The notes under the pieces are model-generated. The model was given only the letters and a program-made list of their open reading frames with translations. It searched no databases and had not been told where the DNA came from. From Mycoemilia scoparia (taxonomy: Eukaryota > Kickxellomycota > Kickxellomycetes > Kickxellales > Kickxellaceae): a stretch of DNA of 48,909 nucleotides. The position numbers and the translations under genes are program-made. Below are positions 1 through 10,060 of the stretch, piece after piece. Location: NCBI GenBank assembly GCA_027575805.1, contig JANBPU010000120.1, positions 1 through 48,909 on the forward strand. The letters are read 5' to 3'. Positions within the stretch are counted from its first letter, which is position 1. Every line of letters begins with the position of its first letter.

Positions 1-799
1 TAAATACTATTAAACAACTATTCTCATCTTATTCCATTTGGACTTATGGGTGAAGTTATTAAATTTGTCATGTAACACTTAATCATTCTGAACCATTCAG
101 AATCATTACTTTTCATTCTGAACTACCCTTGTTCATTCAGAATGATCTCTTTTTATTCAGGACCATTCCTAGCAATACCGAATCCTCTTGTAAACTTTTC
201 TACAACTTCTTGTCAGGCAGTGATTATTCTGAACTGCCTTGGCCTATCAGGTACTGGTCATGTGTACCTCTTGTTAAAATTTAGGTTTATTTCATTCAGA
301 AATGATCTTAATAATTAGATCTGTTTGAACCTTGCAGTTATTTATGAACAGAGGAAGTACAAAAATAAAAAATAAGCTTGATTTCAAACCCATAATATAT
401 ATAGCTTTTTATGCAAAAGAATGATTGGCTAAAACAACCTTGTAGTTTTTTGTCAGAATCTCCTTTGAAGGTGTGTACCAGAAGAATACCCAAGATAACT
501 GCCAATAACCTGTTAGACTCCGGTCAAAGCGTATAGGCTATGAACCGACTTGCAGGGAATCAATGAGGGAACCCATCTGTTTCCAATTGATCGAGAACTT
601 GCCATTTGTGGACAGAGCGAGTAGCACCTATCCCAATAATTATGCATAAAAATTCCAAAACCTACATCTGAGTCAAAGTTTATGTATTTTTTACATCTTA
701 TAAATTATAATAACCCACTATTAACATATGACTTGAGCATTATTGAAGAAAGCACAAAAGTCGCTTTTGATTTATATGAAAAACTTGCAAGACAAGATA
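1..799. other. Intergenic AT-rich leader with short inverted repeats
   Basis: I see no convincing gene. Between about 84 and 304 the half-sites CATTCTGAA and CATTCAGAA recur in both orientations (about 84, 94, 114, 133, 223 and 293), including a near-palindrome at 84-103. The short forward reading frame at 682-924 overlaps the 3' end of the DCP1 gene on the other strand and looks like a shadow. Confidence 0.5.
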
Positions 800-2572
800 T
801 TAATTGGGTTTGTTTAACGCCTGACTCAAATCATGGAGCAGGGCTGATGCTGATGCAGCAGCAGGTTTATAGGATGGCCCAGGCGAGCAATTGGAGATCA
901 GTGTGGATTGTGGATAAGCAATAGAGACATTTGTGGCTGTTGAAAGCCCTCTAAGGCGTGATAGCAAATCAGTACTCTCGCTTATTTCAGAACTGCGGGG
1001 GTTTGCCAAAGGCTGTGTCATATTGGTCATGATATCGGCCGAGGATGGTTTATCTTCCTTGGGCTTTGTGCCAAGCCCGTCTTGTACAAACCTTAAGAAC
1101 TCTGAGGCACGATCTTGTGTGATGGAATCTTTCCGTTGACTGTTGTTATCGCAAGCAATCCCACTTGTAGGTTGAACCGTATTGGGTCGATGTTGCTGAT
1201 TATTTGATGTAACATGTGTGTCGCCGCTTGACTGTGCAGGGAAATGTTGAGGGGGGACCATAGGTAAATATGGAGTAAATTGGTGACTGCAGCTTGGACA
1301 CGTTATTGGGGGAGGGATTCCCCAAGGGGTTTGAAAAATCAGGGGGTTAGGAGGTGGTGGAAAGGGCATTTGTACGCTAGGAGTAAACGCGGATGAGTTA
1401 ATTTGCGATTGAGGGAGCGGTGTATTGCCATTGCCATTGGTTAAAGTGTAGTCCAAAGTATCTGACACAAATCCATGTGATATGTCGGTTTTTTGACTTG
1501 GCAATGTTGTAATCACTGGTTTTGAAAGCGATGGTCTTAGAGCACTAAGGGCATCAATAATTGTAGTTGAATTAGGCCCTTCTTTATTTCCACCAAAATT
1601 ATATGTGGTTTGAGAATTGATACTTTCCAGTTTATTTTGGATTGATTTTAACTCCATAGAGCTTTCGGCAGTTGGTATCTGTGGACCATTCGATTGTATT
1701 TGGTGTAAAGCAGCATTTTGAAGCTTACTTTGGAGAGCAAACATGAGGCTCTGAGAGCTATTAGATGCATTTTGCGCAGCTTGAGGTATGGCGCCGTCAT
1801 CTGATACAGTTTTGGTTACAGCTGGTGCAAGTGCAAAATTAGGCTGAGCTTTTCTAATAGAGTTTTCGTATAGCTCGATAAGTTTACTGGTCTGGTTGCT
1901 TGCTAAAGGAGTATTTGCCCTCCCCTTGAAGTCGTCAATAGTGTAAAGACATGGAGGCTTATTATTTGGTTGGTTATTAGAGGCCGCGCTGCTACACCTA
2001 TTCAAACATTCCGTAATACGAATACGATCCTTCTCCTGGTAGATCCACAATCCTAATATTCCCTGGTCTGGTGTTTTATAGATTATGTACTCGTCCACGA
2101 GATGAATGTCAAGACTAGGAGATATGTTTTCATTGTAGTCGACTGGGGTAAGCCTGTTCATAATTTTGAGTATATATTCGTCAGTATCCAAAACCATTAA
2201 GATAAAGAGGGTCCCTTCAACGCCTTCTTTGACCCAGTCTGCAGTCTCTTCTGAGTATTTATATAGCACAGCATGGTTGGTGAAGTCTACAATTCCGTAT
2301 AGATTGTGATGATGTCTCTTAAGGACGCGAAAATTTTGGTCGAGCTGTGCCTTGAAGTTTTTTATGGAAGCCTGAGAATGTTGGCCTCCAGAATTCTTGT
2401 GCATTGGCTTGGGCGGGCTAAAGGAATTTGGGTGTTTATGAATAGAATTGGTAATGGCCTGAGAATTGGGTTTATCTACGACCGCATTTGATTTGGAAGA
2501 TGGTGTACTTTGGACATCAAGATTGGTGTGCTGCTTCTTGCGGATGCTGTTTGCACGAGACCGGGGTGGCAT
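800..2572 (-). CDS. DCP1: mRNA-decapping enzyme subunit 1 (Dcp1-like)
   Basis: This single-exon gene encodes 590 aa. Residues about 71-193 form an EVH1-like Dcp1 domain: the stretch VLKRHHHNLYGIVDFTNHAV, the core VKEGVEGTLFIL, the segment IMNRLTPVDY and the closing LGLWIYQEKDRIRI follow the Dcp1 pattern. Known Dcp1 proteins activate Dcp2 in P-bodies to remove the 5' cap of mRNAs during decay. The remaining 400 residues are Ser/Gln/Asn/Pro-rich and probably disordered, with a proline run (FPPPP) and a CPSC pair near residues 420-440. The last residues (LLHDLSQALN) could form a short helix. Yeast Dcp1 is much shorter; a long low-complexity tail is more like metazoan Dcp1. The start MPPRSRAN lies about 450 bp from the divergent Ras GEF start, so the two genes may share a promoter region. 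Confidence 0.85.
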   Translation of the reverse strand: MPPRSRANSIRKKQHTNLDVQSTPSSKSNAVVDKPNSQAITNSIHKHPNSFSPPKPMHKNSGGQHSQASIKNFKAQLDQNFRVLKRHHHNLYGIVDFTNHAVLYKYSEETADWVKEGVEGTLFILMVLDTDEYILKIMNRLTPVDYNENISPSLDIHLVDEYIIYKTPDQGILGLWIYQEKDRIRITECLNRCSSAASNNQPNNKPPCLYTIDDFKGRANTPLASNQTSKLIELYENSIRKAQPNFALAPAVTKTVSDDGAIPQAAQNASNSSQSLMFALQSKLQNAALHQIQSNGPQIPTAESSMELKSIQNKLESINSQTTYNFGGNKEGPNSTTIIDALSALRPSLSKPVITTLPSQKTDISHGFVSDTLDYTLTNGNGNTPLPQSQINSSAFTPSVQMPFPPPPNPLIFQTPWGIPPPITCPSCSHQFTPYLPMVPPQHFPAQSSGDTHVTSNNQQHRPNTVQPTSGIACDNNSQRKDSITQDRASEFLRFVQDGLGTKPKEDKPSSADIMTNMTQPLANPRSSEISESTDLLSRLRGLSTATNVSIAYPQSTLISNCSPGPSYKPAAASASALLHDLSQALNKPN

Positions 2573-3026
2573 TGGGAATGGTTTATAGTATGGGTAAAAA
2601 TATTTAGCTAAATAAATTTATGTAGTGCGAATGAATATGCTAGAAAAGATTGAGTTTGCAAATTTGTGCTGGGTGCTGGCTATTTAGGTCCTGCCAATAA
2701 AATATAGTTGGCGCTCACACCCGGCTTTGGGTGAGTGACGTTTTCTGTGCTACTATTTTTAGGACCATAAATATCAATATATGCAAATGTATTACTTTAG
2801 TTTGGCTTTTGTTTTGTGTGTTCAATTTATTCTGTATACTTCTATTTAATAATATCCCTGGAGTGTATTTTAGCTATTTTGGCTTATTCTTCCTTAAAAC
2901 GCGTTATCTGTTTACCCAACCTTGTATTTATTGAGGCGCCATTATCAAGAATCAGTAAATTCCTGGAATTTACCCAGGCATTTTGTTTAGAAAACAAGCT
3001 GCATTACATCTTCCTCGCCTTCTGAA
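2573..3026. promoter_or_regulatory. Divergent spacer between DCP1 and the Ras GEF
   Basis: This 454-bp AT-rich spacer separates two divergent starts and should hold both promoters. A TGACGT core lies at about 2736. Short hydrophobic forward frames at 2731-3025 look like chance reading of T-rich DNA. No other structure is evident. Confidence 0.4.
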
Positions 3027-6000
3027 ATGCAAAGCAAAACAAATTCCGCCACAAATCCTGTCCGTAGCATAAATTCACATGAAGCAGCTTCTGAAAACAA
3101 ATGCTATGATGACCAGAGTCGAAAGTATTGTAACAATAGCAATATAATGAATCCTCTTAACACCTCCAACATTTCGCCCAAAACACCTACAAAAGACTAT
3201 TCAAGGGAAAGCGATACTGATGGTCCTTCTACCGACCTTATGCTCCCTGCGTTGTCCCCGCTAACACCATTCGATCTTTTAATACCCCAAACTCCTCTTG
3301 ATAATAAAGGTGGGTTTGGTGAATCTCACGCATCACCAGGAACATTAGACATGGAGACATCTCCTGTGGATTTGAAATATACCAAGGCAAACATTAAGAG
3401 GTTTGCTACCCAGTTTACTGGACAGATTTTTCCATTTTCTGATGCTGAATCCCCTGACAGAGAGTCAATGCCAGTCACCCCATCCACAATAGGACCCTCA
3501 ACTTCAACGAGTAAATGCAGGCATGAAACACCAAGTATAACATCACATCTCCAGGATACTATACCACAGCATGAATCATCTTTTGCTAAGCAACAATACC
3601 AGGAACCAGAGTTAAAGCTCCAGTCATTTTCTGAACCCCGCCTTTCAAAACATATTGATATCACCAGTCATAAGTCATCTCTCCCGCCTCCATTTGATCT
3701 TTCTATCAATAACCATATAAAAATCAGCCCATTCGAAATTATTAAAGGCCAAAAGAAAGAGAGTATATCTTCTATCCGCCATCTTCGCATCTCATCTGAC
3801 CCAGATATAATATCCCGGCATGCATCCTTAGAAGACTCTGTCTCACCAACACCATCATTTGCCAGTTTTCCATTCCAGCGGGATATGGATGGACGGTCAG
3901 AAGGCATGGATGCATTCCGCACCATATCCCGCACCATTCGAGGCCTTAAAATCCCGGTATCCCCACACAAATTAAGCGACCTTAATGGTACGCCAAAACC
4001 AGATACAATATCATTATCAGAAGCAAAAGCCCTCTCTAATGCTGAGGCTGAAGCCATAAGGAGTGCTAATGATATTTTAGAGCAACATTTTGGTTCAACA
4101 GGGCCAACGTCATCCAAGTCACGCTCCAATTCGAGGCGGCATTACCAAATATTTAAAAACTCTGGGCTGGGTCCAAATCTTGATAACACCAACTTTCAGT
4201 TTTCCATTTCCCCACAAATATCCCAGTCTCCAAGCAATGACTCTGATTCACGCCAACGCCACGATTCTATAATGACAATAAATTTTTCTGATGATGTCAA
4301 CACAGAGTCACCTTTTGATGCCGAGGCCAACATAAAAGGGCATCAAGTTGCCCGCCGTGCCAGGAAAGTAGAAAAACTTTTAGGCACAGATGTAGATCGA
4401 TCAGCAATCATACGGTCGTTCAAACGGCAAGATAAAATGTGGTATCTTGAGCCCATGTATGACAAGTTTGACATAAGCTTTGACATGGAAGGAAAAGTTG
4501 ACGGTGGGACATGGGAAGCGCTTATCGAATATCTCGTTCCTCCAGGACCAGCACAAGTGGATTACCAAACTGCTTTTTTACTCACATTCCGGGCCTTTGC
4601 CTCATCACGGCAGTTTTGTGATGCGCTAATAAAACGGCATCGTCTCCAGCCCCCAGATGGGATTGATATTAACCAAATAAAGATCTGGCAGGAAAAGAAA
4701 CAGCGTCCTGTTCAGTTGAAAGTTTACCAAATAATTAGGTCATGGTACACCGAGTACTGGTTTTGTTCTGAGGACGATAGTTGTCTGCCACGCCTCACAG
4801 AATTTTTGTCAAGCGAGGCCTCTAAGAACCCAAGACTTTCTGGACATAAATTGCGCGCATGCCAAAAACTGATTGAGGAAATGGAAAAGCGAATGCGCAA
4901 TGATACCTCATGGATTTCTCGTGAAAAAAACCTAAAGCCCAACCCAATCAAGCCAAAGAACAAGAATCCCCTGCCTGGAACTGTCACGAAATTAAGAATA
5001 GACTCCGAGCAAGATCCAGCAGAGCTTGTGACAATAGCGGATCCACAATCATCTCGTATACCTACCAATGAAACTTCTGTAGCTAGAGGTCTTTTCAGGA
5101 ACCCTTTAAAAACTATACAGTCTAACCCGTCTCCAAGAAATCACGGTTTTTTGCTTCCAAGACTTAGGAGCCATTCTCACAACAACGTTTTGACTAGCAA
5201 CTCTGTACCGGATTCCATAAATGAGTGCTCTCCAGCTTCGATCACATTTCCATTTTCCCGCAAGAACCATAACAACAAAAAGCTAGCAACCATGAAACCC
5301 GAAAACGACAGATTTGTAAATAAATTTCAAGCAGCCACTGATTGTCCTCATAACTCAGATCTGAACGAAAAAGCCCTATCCAAAAGGCCCCTCCAGAATA
5401 ACCCTTCCCCTCAAAACAGCACGGTAGCTTCTAGACTGAGGAACAGATCCCTGTCTGATGCAAGTGCATTCTCAATAGAATCTGTGGGCTCAATCCCTGA
5501 CTCTACAAACACAAGCTCGGATATTGAAACAGAAATTGCAGAACTCCTCAGAGTAACTATTGGAGTTGACCTAACCTATGATATGCTTAGGCATATGCGG
5601 AACATCACACAGATACCCCCGAGCCAGATTGCCATACAAATCACTATACTGCAGAGTGATTGCTTTTGCCACATCCAGCCATATGAGCTCTTGCGAGGCG
5701 AGTTCAGCAAAAAAGAAAACTCGCTGGCAACAAATATCAAAAATATGACGAGATGGAGTACCCAAATTTCAAGATGGGTAGCCTATTCAATTTTGAAAGA
5801 ACAAACGCCAGAGAAACGATGTCGCGTCCTCAAGTATTTCATCCGTATAGGATCAGAATGTCTGCACATGAAGAATTATGATGCGGTTATGGCAATACAG
5901 GGTGGACTGAACTCAGCTGCTATTCTACGCCTAAAGAAAACATGGGCCCTTCTACCAAGCAAGCTCAATAGATTGAACATAAGTCTTCAAAATGCAACAA

Positions 6001-6650
6001 AGTCTGACCGTAACTATAGCGAATATCGGGCTACGGTACGAAATTCTGAACCCCCACTCCTTCCATTTTTGGGTCTTTATTTGACGGATCTGACTTTTAT
6101 TAATGACGGAAATCCTGATATGCGGAGGCGTAAGCTTGTGCCAGCCATAGGGGTTGATGACGAAACATGGGCTTTACAGCGTGAGCGAGAGAATATGAAG
6201 GCCCAAGATATACATGCATATGACCAAAGCAGTAGTATTGACATTACTTCAAAATCTATTCTCATCAACTTTGATAAACATTATAAGGTAGCTGCAATAA
6301 TTCGAGAAATCCAGAAATTCCAAGTTGAATACAAGGGAAATTTCTTGATGTCAACGCCCGCCCTTAGCGAATACTTGATTGGAGAATGGGATAGATTAGA
6401 TGGTGAGGGGGTAGATGAAGACTTGTTGTACAACATGAGTTTGAAACGGGAGCCTCGTGAAGTTGTTTTGCCATCGATAACAGCCAACCATGTCTCTACA
6501 TCATCAACATCGATATCCCAGGTTGAATCATCGCAAACAGCACGCTCAAACTCATCAAGTAGTGATCATGCCATTCTAAACACCAAAAACAATGTTTCGC
6601 AAGCTAATGCCCAAATGGTAAGCATCCACAATTGCTCTCTAACTAACTAG
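3027..6650 (+). CDS. Ras guanine-nucleotide exchange factor (REM + CDC25 domains)
   Basis: This single-exon gene encodes 1207 aa. The first ~450 residues are Ser/Pro/Thr-rich with many SP/TP sites, likely disordered and phosphorylated. A RasGEF N-terminal (REM) domain starts near residue 490, recognisable by WEALIEYLVPPG, DYQTAFLLTFRAF and the acceptor helix after it. A long Ser/Asn-rich linker follows. The catalytic CDC25 domain runs from about residue 838 to 1134, with RWSTQISRWVAYSIL, RCRVLKYFIRIGSECL, NYDAVMAIQGGLNSAAILRL, TWALLPSK and PPLLPFLGLYLTDLTFINDGNPD. In the known family this domain loads GTP on Ras-like GTPases at membranes. No SH3 or PH domain is obvious, so it differs from yeast Cdc25 and is closer in layout to Bud5/Ste6-type or unassigned fungal GEFs; the GTPase partner cannot be told. 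The start ATG follows an upstream stop and leads directly into the Ser-rich region. Confidence 0.88.
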   Translation: MQSKTNSATNPVRSINSHEAASENKCYDDQSRKYCNNSNIMNPLNTSNISPKTPTKDYSRESDTDGPSTDLMLPALSPLTPFDLLIPQTPLDNKGGFGESHASPGTLDMETSPVDLKYTKANIKRFATQFTGQIFPFSDAESPDRESMPVTPSTIGPSTSTSKCRHETPSITSHLQDTIPQHESSFAKQQYQEPELKLQSFSEPRLSKHIDITSHKSSLPPPFDLSINNHIKISPFEIIKGQKKESISSIRHLRISSDPDIISRHASLEDSVSPTPSFASFPFQRDMDGRSEGMDAFRTISRTIRGLKIPVSPHKLSDLNGTPKPDTISLSEAKALSNAEAEAIRSANDILEQHFGSTGPTSSKSRSNSRRHYQIFKNSGLGPNLDNTNFQFSISPQISQSPSNDSDSRQRHDSIMTINFSDDVNTESPFDAEANIKGHQVARRARKVEKLLGTDVDRSAIIRSFKRQDKMWYLEPMYDKFDISFDMEGKVDGGTWEALIEYLVPPGPAQVDYQTAFLLTFRAFASSRQFCDALIKRHRLQPPDGIDINQIKIWQEKKQRPVQLKVYQIIRSWYTEYWFCSEDDSCLPRLTEFLSSEASKNPRLSGHKLRACQKLIEEMEKRMRNDTSWISREKNLKPNPIKPKNKNPLPGTVTKLRIDSEQDPAELVTIADPQSSRIPTNETSVARGLFRNPLKTIQSNPSPRNHGFLLPRLRSHSHNNVLTSNSVPDSINECSPASITFPFSRKNHNNKKLATMKPENDRFVNKFQAATDCPHNSDLNEKALSKRPLQNNPSPQNSTVASRLRNRSLSDASAFSIESVGSIPDSTNTSSDIETEIAELLRVTIGVDLTYDMLRHMRNITQIPPSQIAIQITILQSDCFCHIQPYELLRGEFSKKENSLATNIKNMTRWSTQISRWVAYSILKEQTPEKRCRVLKYFIRIGSECLHMKNYDAVMAIQGGLNSAAILRLKKTWALLPSKLNRLNISLQNATKSDRNYSEYRATVRNSEPPLLPFLGLYLTDLTFINDGNPDMRRRKLVPAIGVDDETWALQRERENMKAQDIHAYDQSSSIDITSKSILINFDKHYKVAAIIREIQKFQVEYKGNFLMSTPALSEYLIGEWDRLDGEGVDEDLLYNMSLKREPREVVLPSITANHVSTSSTSISQVESSQTARSNSSSSDHAILNTKNNVSQANAQMVSIHNCSLTN

Positions 6651-7073
6651 GAACCAGCTATACACTATAACTAATTGCCCACCCACTTTACTACTCATAA
6701 TAGCTGAATGACTATCTAAACTGGTAGGCCCCAAAAACCAATATTAGCTTAAATTCAAATCCTGGTTTGAAGTCGATGTTATTCAACAATCGCCATCGAG
6801 ACTCATTAAGCTTTAAAGGGCTCTTACTGGACAACAATGCTACCTTGAGCTTTTTTATACCCGGAATATACCAGCATAGTTGATGAATACTTGTATAAAA
6901 TAGGCACAGTCACATTAATTCTACAACATTTTATTTCCAAGATTACTTGAAATAAGTTATTAAATTAACATTAGAACTTTTTCGTATTGAAGCAGTTTTT
7001 CCTATTAGAATGGCATTATTGTAGAATAAACAGTATTTAAAACAAAAAATGTTAGCTTATTTCAGTATGCATA

Positions 7074-7306
7074 TGGATCATGATTTTTGAAGGGTACCTT
7101 TTGGTGGCCAACGATTATAGGTACAACCACAGCCAAATGAGTGATAATTTTTGAAGGGTGAATTTTGGGGACCAATGATTATAGGGGCAATCCCAGCCAA
7201 ATGGATGTCCAGTTTTACTAGTAAACTTTTACCCTTCAAAAATTATTACCCAAATGAGTGATCACAATGTATTAGCAAGCGGTCACCCTTCAAAAATAAC
7301 TATACA
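7074..7306 (+). mobile_element. MITE copy 1 (outer element, interrupted by copy 2)
   Basis: The outer element starts TGGATCATGATTTTTGAAGG and ends with the matching inverted repeat at about 7285-7306, flanked by TA on both sides. Its internal sequence matches the copy at 14870-14985 (GGTGGCCAACGATTATAGG against GGTGGTCAACGATTATAGGG), but is split by a second complete element at 7138-7252. Removing the insertion restores a ~118-bp element. Confidence 0.75.
7138..7252 (+). mobile_element. MITE copy 2 (inner element, nested in copy 1)
   Basis: This 115-bp element carries the family body (TTTTGGGGACCAATGATTAT, then CAGCCAAATGGATGTCCAG) between inverted ends GTGATAATTTTTGAAGGG and CCCTTCAAAAATTATTACCC. 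It lies inside copy 1. The 11-bp direct repeat AAATGAGTGAT at 7135-7145 and 7252-7262 brackets it, although part of that repeat overlaps the terminal repeat, so the true target duplication is ambiguous. Confidence 0.75.
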
Positions 7307-7885
7307 TATTTGCTTTCATAAATAAAGTCCTATTAATATACTTAACAGTACATTACTAAGTATGAAATCAACAGATATCTCACTACTTGTTTCTTCATTA
7401 AACTTGTTTTTGATATGTCCCCTCTAACCAATTTGCACTATACTGGCATATAAGGAAATTTTGGAAAGATCCTAATTCATTGTCATTTTCTTATTTACAA
7501 ACTGTGCATTATTATATGCAAATGGCAAGTTCTCCATCAAGGCCAAGCCAAACGGCTCACTTTTGCCTCTATCAAATTTGGCCCATAATACATACATTTA
7601 GTCTAACATTTCAGAGATCATTATAGTATATTTTTAGAGAGGGGTTCTTCCAAGTAGCCCCCCTATAAACCCATAATAAAATGCCTTGGATAAATCTATA
7701 AAAATATCAGATAATGTAAAATGCAAGAGAAAATAAAATTTCAAAATAAACTTTATCTGATCTATTTAGCTAATATTATTCATTTTTTATATTTTAAGGG
7801 CCACCATTTACAATAACATCTCTAGCCTTAGCACAAATTTAGTACGGCTACTGTAAACTATAGTACTGTCACCCCTTTTGCACGG

Positions 7886-8659
7886 ATGGCCTCATTTCAG
7901 AAAAGCGAACATGATAAAACAAGGGGTGATAGTTTAGAGAGCAAATCAAACACTGGTTGCTCAACTGGTCTATTTTCAAACCAAACCCAAAGCACGGTGG
8001 AGCAGATTGACATACTACCGCCTTCGTATTATGATGTGGACATATCGATTCTAGTGGAGCTTGTGGGTAAGCACATCTTTCAATATATCAATTAGATTCT
8101 AGAATATAAACTCTACACAAGTATCTTTTGACTAAATATATATGTGTACACGATGTATGGTGTACGAAACATAGCTGGAATGCTGACAAAGATAGTGGAG
8201 TTCAATGATCGACTACCAAGCTCAATGCGGACGATTACACGCTTTCACTCACGGGCGCCTCCACAAATATCAGTCTTTGCATATTTACAAAGAATAGTCA
8301 AATACACCAGCCTTGAACCCTCGTGCTTACTAATACTTTTAATTTACATTGATCGGATATGTGAACGCAATAAGGCGTTTAATATATCATCATTAACCGT
8401 CCATCGCTTCATAATATCAGCTGTTACAGTAGCGTGCAAATCCTTATGTGACGCATATTTTACGAATGCTCACTATGCAAAAGTTGGAGGAGTAACGACA
8501 AAAGAACTAAACTCTCTTGAAGTTGAGTTGGTATACCAGCTGGGCTGGCACTTGATTGCTACTCATGAGCAACTTCTGCAGTACTATTGCACCCTTATCA
8601 AGCAAAGCCCTCAATATGCACTGGTTCAAGACCCTCAACCACCAATACAACCATGTTAG
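7886..8659 (+). CDS. Pho80-like (PCL-type) cyclin
   Basis: Two exons, 7886-8066 and 8175-8659, encode 221 aa. The intron 8067-8174 (GTAAGC...ATAG, 108 nt) is phase 1 and joins ELV to AGMLTKIVEFNDRL, which restores the cyclin helix. The cyclin box carries the Pho80 hallmarks: TRFHSRAPP, FAYLQRIVKYTSLEPSCLL, LLIYIDRIC, FNISSLTVHRFIISAVTVAC, KVGGVTTKELNSLEVELVYQ and LGWHL. Known relatives bind Pho85/Cdk5-type kinases and control phosphate signalling, glycogen metabolism or cell cycle; the specific partner here is an inference. The length is normal for the short Pho80 class. There is no obvious extra domain; the C-terminus ends soon after the last cyclin helix. Confidence 0.85.
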
Positions 8660-10060
8660 ATCAAGCCCATTTTACTATTCTAAGCCTGCACATCATTCTC
8701 GGCTGCATGATAGCGATACCAACTATAAAGAAAACTGAACAACGACCAAACCAAGCAAGGCTATTATATATTGTTGCTGAAAGTGCTTCATGTTCTTATA
8801 AGACCAATGCTGTATTATAAATGGGCAATCGAAATCTACAAAATACACACACACTCTCTCTCTCGGTCTCCTTGATCTGGGCCATCTCCATAGCTACACC
8901 TTGATCGAGAACACATTCAACCAATTACAATATTTCTTCCATAGAAAGCATACCAACTGCCTGTATCTTACCACCACACACACACTCTGTGGCTATGACC
9001 ATTTACCACGCCAGCCCCAAGCGACGAAGAGTTGTGTATAGATATACTTCACTAAAATTTAAAACTGAGAGCTTACCATGTGTACAGACTTTAATAACCA
9101 CTGTACTTTGATATAAACCACAATAGTACTTGTATCTATACTCTGTATCGCATTCGGGTTAAATAGCCCCAATAAGCCTAGAATTGCTATATAAAAGGGA
9201 ATTTTTGGAGTCATAGACCCAGGTCGCAAGCCCACGAACTCAACAGTTATCCTTGAAACCTCTTCCCCTACTTTGCCTGATTTACGTTTTCCTCATAAGG
9301 TACTGATAGACACTTCCTCTTAGGCTCACAGCTGGACCGCATTCTATTGACCAGCACCACCTGTAATATGAATGGGATTTAGTTGGCTCTATTATATTAG
9401 TTTATGGCTACAATGTCACCGATCTATTAATATAACACTCATGCCTCCTCGATACCCTATCTAAGCCATATTGATTCCAAATTTCATAATACCATATTTG
9501 ATACCCAACAACTAGCTTTGTGCCCCAAATGCCCTCTGGGCTTGTTACTCGTGTTGGTTATGCAAAGCATTTTGTCATTTTACACAAGAAGCTACTTGTA
9601 TAGCTCAGTTGCAATATAGGAGGAGTCCTCTAGCTGATAATAGCGCTTGGCAAGGCAATATAAACAAAGATTCAATTATCGAGCCTCACATTCTCTTATA
9701 AAAGTTAATAAAGACTATTTGTACACATGACAGAACTTATTTGTGCCAGAGCTTGGGATGCTTGTAGGTTGATCCAAATTATACTGTCTTGCAATACATG
9801 ACAAATTTTGCTACTATACATGGGCTCTATTACATTTGATATGGAGTTAAATTTAACCATGTACATTTATGCATGCATGTATGTATAATATATATATGTG
9901 CAAAAAGTTTTATAGATGGGGGGATTTAAAAAGTGGCAGTTTGATTATTGTGGTGCACTTTATCCAGGGTATTGTAAAAATTCCATTACTCCTTTGCATG
10001 GCTTGGGCCATGAAAGCGATTAATTTTTACGAGGACCAGGTTGACTAGAAAATTGCTTGC
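8660..10060. other. 1.4-kb intergenic region, no gene recognised
   Basis: Only short open frames are present. A compound microsatellite (AC then TC repeats) lies at about 8845-8864 and an ATGC/ATGT/TA-rich run at about 9870-9895. A stretch near 9600 (TAGCTCAGTTG) recalls a tRNA D-arm, but no anticodon arm or T-arm can be folded around it. The region probably holds the 3' ends of the convergent cyclin and LanC-like genes. Confidence 0.4.

Larger units (their letters stand above)
6651..7885. other. Intergenic spacer carrying a nested MITE
   Basis: No gene is seen in these 1.2 kb. The DNA is AT-rich and holds the nested pair of terminal-inverted-repeat elements at 7074-7306. The last 100 bp should contain the cyclin promoter. 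Confidence 0.5.

Noticed and set aside
84..140. Heat-shock element array
   Set aside because: The TTC and GAA units are separated by one base, not two, so they do not form an nTTCnnGAAn pattern.
9591..9665. tRNA-like D-arm (TAGCTCAGTTG)
   Set aside because: No acceptor stem, anticodon arm or T-loop (GGTTCRANYCC) can be placed at proper distances.
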